Positions 16,134 through 19,523 of a DNA stretch of 19,523 bases are shown here, one piece after another. Origin of the DNA: CAKQOE01 sp963627215. GTDB taxonomy: Bacteria; Bacillota; Clostridia; Peptostreptococcales; Anaerovoracaceae. Below the pieces are notes generated by a model. That model did no database searches. It was not told the origin of the DNA and saw only the letters and a list, made by a program, of their open reading frames with translations. Every line of letters starts with the position of its first letter. Position 1 is the stretch's first letter. The stretch covers positions 1 through 19,523 of the forward strand of contig CAVGAH010000035.1 of NCBI GenBank assembly GCA_963627215.1, read 5' to 3'. Made by a program: the position numbers and the translations under genes.

Positions 16134-16673
16134 ATGAACTGGATAAATACATATACAGAAAAATACTTTGACGTCATGGACCCGGATCCGGCTCTCATCG
16201 ACATCAGGGATGTCGCGCACTCTCTCTCACTCCAGTGCCGTGGCAATGGACATGTTAAAACCTTCTTTTCAGTAGCTCAGCATTGCGTGAACTGTTGCCG
16301 TGAGGCAGCAGCGCGCGGCTGCAGCCGCAGAGTGACTCTCGCGTGTCTGCTTCACGATGCGTCAGAGGCATATATGTGTGATATACCGCGACCTGTAAAG
16401 AAGCTGCTCCCACAGTATATAGAGCATGAAAACAAGCTTCTTGACATAATATATACAAAGTATCTCGGCTCGAAGCTTACGCCTGAGGAACAGAAGCAGG
16501 TGAAGCGGATAGACGATGATATGCTTTATTACGACCTTAAGGTCCTTCTTAATATGGATATAGACCAGAAAGAACCTGATATACATATACACATAGACTT
16601 TGAGCCGGTTCCGTTTGAGAAGGCAGAGAATGAATATCTCAGCCTTTTCTACGGGCTGATCAGAGCGCTTTAA
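16134..16673 (+). CDS. HD-domain phosphohydrolase (YfbR-like)
   Basis: A 179-residue HD-superfamily protein. The metal-binding and catalytic residues are visible: His50 (FFSVAQH), His74-Asp75 and Glu78 (LLHDASEAY), the CDIPRPVKK segment, and Asp126-128 (RIDDDML). The pattern HDASEAY.CD.P.P.K is that of YfbR-like nucleotide 5'-monophosphate phosphatases, so a (deoxy)nucleotide phosphatase role is likely but not proven. It starts 5 bases after the aldo/keto reductase stop and uses an AGGTG in the end of that gene, so the two are cotranscribed. A strong terminator follows at 16714-16762. Confidence 0.88.
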   Translation: MNWINTYTEKYFDVMDPDPALIDIRDVAHSLSLQCRGNGHVKTFFSVAQHCVNCCREAAARGCSRRVTLACLLHDASEAYMCDIPRPVKKLLPQYIEHENKLLDIIYTKYLGSKLTPEEQKQVKRIDDDMLYYDLKVLLNMDIDQKEPDIHIHIDFEPVPFEKAENEYLSLFYGLIRAL

Positions 16674-16713
16674 GATCGAAAATCAGAATTGTTCATAAAT
16701 ATATAAAAAGTAC

Positions 16714-16762
16714 ATGCCGAAAGCGGTTGCCTGAAATTGCCGCTTTCGGCATTTGCTTTTTT
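16714..16762 (+). terminator. Intrinsic terminator of the AKR-HD operon
   Basis: A perfect 13-bp stem ATGCCGAAAGCGG/CCGCTTTCGGCAT (16714-16726 and 16740-16752) is followed by a T-rich tail with six consecutive T. Confidence 0.93.
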
Positions 16763-16767
16763 GGGTA

Positions 16768-16799
16768 TTGACATTGACGTTAGGGAAGATAGATATAAT
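16768..16799 (+). promoter_or_regulatory. Promoter upstream of repeat B and the glycyl radical enzyme gene
   Basis: A perfect TTGACA (16768-16773) and a perfect TATAAT (16794-16799) are separated by 20 bp; a second TTGACG (16774-16779) is only 14 bp from the -10. The 20-bp spacing suggests activator (MerR-type) dependence. Transcription would start near 16806, inside repeat B, giving a leader of about 180 bases. Confidence 0.6.
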
Positions 16800-16919
16800 A
16801 TTTAAAGCGTAGCAGAGCACTGACAAGCTTGCTTGATCAGTGCGGGCATGATCTCCCACCGAAAGTCGGGAATGGACCCCGCCGCCTATAGAGACGGGGG
16901 ACATCTGGCGCTACGTTAT
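16800..16919 (+). repeat. Structured repeat, copy B
   Basis: 120 bases sharing its 5' 39 bases with copy A and its 3' two thirds with copy C (inverted). It contains an 11-bp hairpin (16817-16827 with 16832-16843, one bulged A, CTTG loop) and a second G/C hairpin (CCCCG 16877-16881, CGGGG 16895-16899) around a CTATAG sequence. The ends AGCGTAGC and GCTACGTT are imperfect inverted repeats. It forms most of the untranslated leader of the downstream gene. Confidence 0.85.
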
Positions 16920-16987
16920 TGGTTCTGTTATTAAATAACAGGAATTGTAAAACACAGTAGAAAATTTTGAAATAAAAGGAGAAAAGT

Positions 16988-19375
16988 ATGGGCTACACAT
17001 CATCTGTAATGACAGAGCGTTTGAAGGATCTTAAAGCAAACTTCCTTAAGGCTGTTCCGAGCATAACTATCGGCAGAGCAGTCGCGTATACAGAGGTTGC
17101 AGAGCAGTTTCCCGATATACCGAGAAACCTCAGAAGAGCAAAGGGCTTTCGCAGGGCGTGCGAGACTGCGCCGCTCCTTATCCAGGATGGCGAGCTTATA
17201 GTCGGTCACCCGTGCGGAAAGCCGCGTGCAGGCGCTTTTTCGCCTGATACTGCGTGGGAATGGGTGCGCGACGAGCTCGATACTATAGGTACGAGACCGC
17301 AGGACCCTTATTACATAAGCGAAGAAGACAAGAAGGTCATGCGCGAGAAGATATTCCCGTTTTGGGAGGGCAAGTCGCTTGCAGAGGCATGTGAGAAGGA
17401 GCTGCGCGAGGCAGGTATCTGGGAATACGGTGCTGAGGCTGCCATTACAGACCTTACATATCATGTAACGAGCGGCGGCGGTGACTCAAGCCCGGGATAT
17501 GACATCATACTTTTCAAAAAAGGAATAAACGGAATAAAGAAAGAAGCAGAGGAGCATCTGGCTGCGCTTTCTGCCGATGACGCTGACTATGAAAAGAGAA
17601 AGGCGTTTTATGAAGCTTCCATAGAAACATGTGAGGGTGTACTCATATATGCAGATCGCCTGGCTGACTACGCTGAGGAGCTCGCTGCGAAGGAAAGCGA
17701 TGCAGAAAGAAAGGCTGAGCTTCTGAAGATAGCCGAGGTAAACAGAAAGGTGCCTGCTGAACCGCCTCAGAGCTTCTGGGAAGCACTCCAGTCTGTATGG
17801 ACTATACAGTCCCTTTTCTCAATAGAAGAAAACCAGTGCAGTACATCGCTCGGACGTGTAGATCAGTACATGCTGCCTTGCTACGAGCATGATATCGAGA
17901 CAGGTGCGCTTACAGAGCAGCAGGCGTTTGAGCTCATGGGCTGCTTCCTCATAAAGTGCTCCGAAGTAATATGGTACACTCCTGAGGGTACGGCGACGTA
18001 CTTTGCGGGCTACATGCCATTCATAAACATGTGCGTAGGCGGCCTTAAGCGCGATGGCGGCGACGGCGTAAACGACCTTACGTATTTGGTAATGGATGCT
18101 GTAAAGCAGGTAAAGGTATATCAGCCTACGCTTGCATGCAGGATACATAACCTTTCGCCTGAGCGTTATCTGAATGAAGTCGTAGACCTCGTACGCGCGG
18201 GCGGCGGTATGCCTGCGTGCCACTTCGATGACGCTCACGAAAAGATGATGCTCAGAAAAGGCTACAGCTTTGAGGATGCGCGCGACTACAGCCTTATGGG
18301 ATGTGTTGAGCCTCAGAAGAGCGGCCGCGTACACCAGTGGACGGCAGGCGGATTTACTCAGTGGCCTATATGCATAGAGCTCGCCATGAACAACGGCGTG
18401 CTCAAGAGCTACGGAGACAAGCAGTGGCTCGCTACAGGCGAGATAGACGACTTTAAGACATGGGAGGATTTCGAGGGCGCTGTAAAGAAGCAGCTCGACT
18501 ACCTCATAGACATGAACTGCAGAGGGACGACTATCATAGAGCGCGTATTCCGCGATGAAGCTCCGTCAAACTTCATGTCGCTCTTTATGGACGGCTGCAT
18601 GGAAAAGGGCCGCGACGTCATGGACGGCGGAGCTGTTCTTTACGAGGGCCCGGGAACTATATTTGCAGGCCTCGGAACTTACGCTGACAGCATGGCTGCT
18701 ATAAAGAAGCTCGTTTACGATGACAAAAAATATACTTTACAGCAGATAAAGGAAGCTATGGATGCTGACTGGAAGGGCTACGAGGCTATCCACCGCGACT
18801 GCCTGAACGCGCCTAAATATGGCAACGATATAGACTATGTAGATCTTATAGCAAAGGATATCGTTGACTACACAGAAAAGAAGATGAACTCTTATCCGTC
18901 GCTCTATGCGCGTCAGATACACGGTACGCTCTCACAGTCATTCAACACGCCGCTCGGCGGCATGGTAGGCGCTACGCCTGACGGACGTGCAGCTTACGCT
19001 CCGCTCTCAGACGCTATGAGCCCTACACAGGGCGCAGACAAGAACGGTCCTACAGCAGTCATAAAGTCTGTGTCAAAGATAAATGTAGAGTCTATGAGCC
19101 TTGGTATGGCGCATAATTTCAAGTTCAGTGAGAACTTCCTCGCGTCTCCTGAGGGCAGGAACGCGCTCAAGGTCCTGATCAAGACATCGTCTGTAATGGG
19201 TAACGGCGAGATGCAGTTCATCTGCGTTGAAAACGATACTCTTATAGACGCTCAGAAGCACCCTGAGGACCACCGCGACCTGATCGTTCGAGTAGCGGGA
19301 TACTGCGCTTACTTTGTAGAGCTCTGCGAGGATGTACAGAACGAGATAATAAGCAGAACTGTTATCGACAGGTAA
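16988..19375 (+). CDS. Glycyl radical enzyme, choline trimethylamine-lyase (CutC)-like
   Basis: A 795-residue PFL-like glycyl radical enzyme. The radical motif RVAGYCAYF places the radical on Gly771; the active site loop LMGCVEPQKSGR has Cys439 and Glu441. Compared with the published active site of Desulfovibrio alaskensis CutC (as I recall: Tyr208, Asp216, Phe395, Cys489, Glu491, Thr502, Tyr506, Gly821), a constant offset of 50 gives Tyr158, Asp166, Phe345, Cys439, Glu441, Thr452 and Gly771, all identical. The exception is Phe456 for Tyr506. Hydroxyproline and glycerol dehydratases also have GCVEP but differ right after it. The roughly 50-residue N-terminal extension of CutC is absent. ATG 16988 follows AAAGGAG at 8 bases. 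The radical-SAM activase and microcompartment genes are not in the window. The likely reaction is C-N cleavage of choline or a similar quaternary amine; the substrate is unproven. Confidence 0.88.
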   Translation: MGYTSSVMTERLKDLKANFLKAVPSITIGRAVAYTEVAEQFPDIPRNLRRAKGFRRACETAPLLIQDGELIVGHPCGKPRAGAFSPDTAWEWVRDELDTIGTRPQDPYYISEEDKKVMREKIFPFWEGKSLAEACEKELREAGIWEYGAEAAITDLTYHVTSGGGDSSPGYDIILFKKGINGIKKEAEEHLAALSADDADYEKRKAFYEASIETCEGVLIYADRLADYAEELAAKESDAERKAELLKIAEVNRKVPAEPPQSFWEALQSVWTIQSLFSIEENQCSTSLGRVDQYMLPCYEHDIETGALTEQQAFELMGCFLIKCSEVIWYTPEGTATYFAGYMPFINMCVGGLKRDGGDGVNDLTYLVMDAVKQVKVYQPTLACRIHNLSPERYLNEVVDLVRAGGGMPACHFDDAHEKMMLRKGYSFEDARDYSLMGCVEPQKSGRVHQWTAGGFTQWPICIELAMNNGVLKSYGDKQWLATGEIDDFKTWEDFEGAVKKQLDYLIDMNCRGTTIIERVFRDEAPSNFMSLFMDGCMEKGRDVMDGGAVLYEGPGTIFAGLGTYADSMAAIKKLVYDDKKYTLQQIKEAMDADWKGYEAIHRDCLNAPKYGNDIDYVDLIAKDIVDYTEKKMNSYPSLYARQIHGTLSQSFNTPLGGMVGATPDGRAAYAPLSDAMSPTQGADKNGPTAVIKSVSKINVESMSLGMAHNFKFSENFLASPEGRNALKVLIKTSSVMGNGEMQFICVENDTLIDAQKHPEDHRDLIVRVAGYCAYFVELCEDVQNEIISRTVIDR

Positions 19376-19418
19376 AAATAAATTACGTTGTAAATACAAA
19401 TTTTAATATTTTAAATAT

Positions 19419-19523
19419 ATAACGTAGCGCCAGATATCCCACGCCTCTATAGGCGGAGGGTTCCATTCTCGACTTTCGGTGGCGGGTAATAATCTCCCAC
19501 CGAAACCCGGGCGGAGCAGAAGC
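19419..19523 (-). repeat. Structured repeat, copy C (inverted, cut by window end)
   Basis: Starting ATAACGTAGCGCCAGAT, it matches the reverse complement of the right part of copy B up to about 19482 (ending GACTTTCGGTGG) with scattered differences. The G/C hairpin around CTATAG is kept and better paired here (CGCCT-CTAT-AGGCG). After 19482 it diverges and forms its own stem, TTTCGGTGG/CCACCGAAA, not present in copy B. It lies 43 bases after the glycyl radical enzyme stop and could serve as that gene's 3' structure. Confidence 0.8.

Noticed and set aside
16683..16904. Minus-strand 73-codon frame across the terminator, promoter and repeat B
   Set aside because: It crosses a terminator and a repeat, has no ribosome site and no recognisable features; similar peptides arise from the repeat itself.
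16988..19375. Pyruvate formate-lyase, glycerol dehydratase or hydroxyproline dehydratase
   Set aside because: PFL has adjacent Cys-Cys instead of GCVEP; the dehydratases, as I recall them, lack the QKSGR..QWT...TQWP continuation that matches CutC.
13271..19523. CRISPR array
   Set aside because: Only three repeat copies, of 93-120 bases, kilobases apart and in both orientations, with genes between them and no regular spacers.

Overview
The window looks like a chromosomal segment from an anaerobic member of the Bacillota (Clostridia-like, probably host-associated). This is inferred from the S-layer-homology surface protein, the AGGAGG-type ribosome sites, strong TTGACA/TATAAT promoters, a TPP riboswitch followed by an intrinsic terminator, heavy use of ATA and AGA codons, and a glycyl radical enzyme that needs anaerobiosis. 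The exact species cannot be read from the sequence. The sequence is draft quality: a 66-base run of N interrupts one gene.

Layout. (1) 1-7175: the 3' part of a giant secreted, wall-anchored modular protein (FG-GAP-like, uncharacterised beta-rich module, FN3, Ig, about eight InlB-type repeats, three SLH domains); its start lies outside the window. (2) 7197-11166: a thiamin salvage operon with a strong promoter, TPP riboswitch and attenuator, then thiM, thiE, thiD and cytX. It salvages thiazole and imports and phosphorylates HMP, then joins the two; no de novo genes are present. (3) 11248-11700: a minus-strand tRNA operon (Asn, Leu, initiator Met) with a consensus promoter and tandem terminators. 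(4) 11979-14647: a looser, partly decayed accessory stretch with a SanA/YdcF-like membrane protein broken by the assembly gap, an XRE regulator, an ECF-like sigma factor and the ruin of a sensor histidine kinase. (5) 14733-16762: a terminator, then an aldo/keto reductase with two Fe-S motifs plus an HD phosphohydrolase. They are driven by a promoter of MerR-regulated architecture and preceded by a leader that folds as a three-way junction. (6) 16768-19523: a glycyl radical enzyme whose active-site pattern matches choline trimethylamine-lyase (CutC), lying between two inverted copies of a structured repeat.

The most interesting features are the compact CutC-like enzyme without a visible activase or microcompartment genes; the modular hairpin repeat (three copies, two of them bracketing that enzyme, one supplying the stop codon of the XRE gene); and the structured leader upstream of the aldo/keto reductase. 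All functional statements come from reading motifs by eye; no database search or folding program was run.
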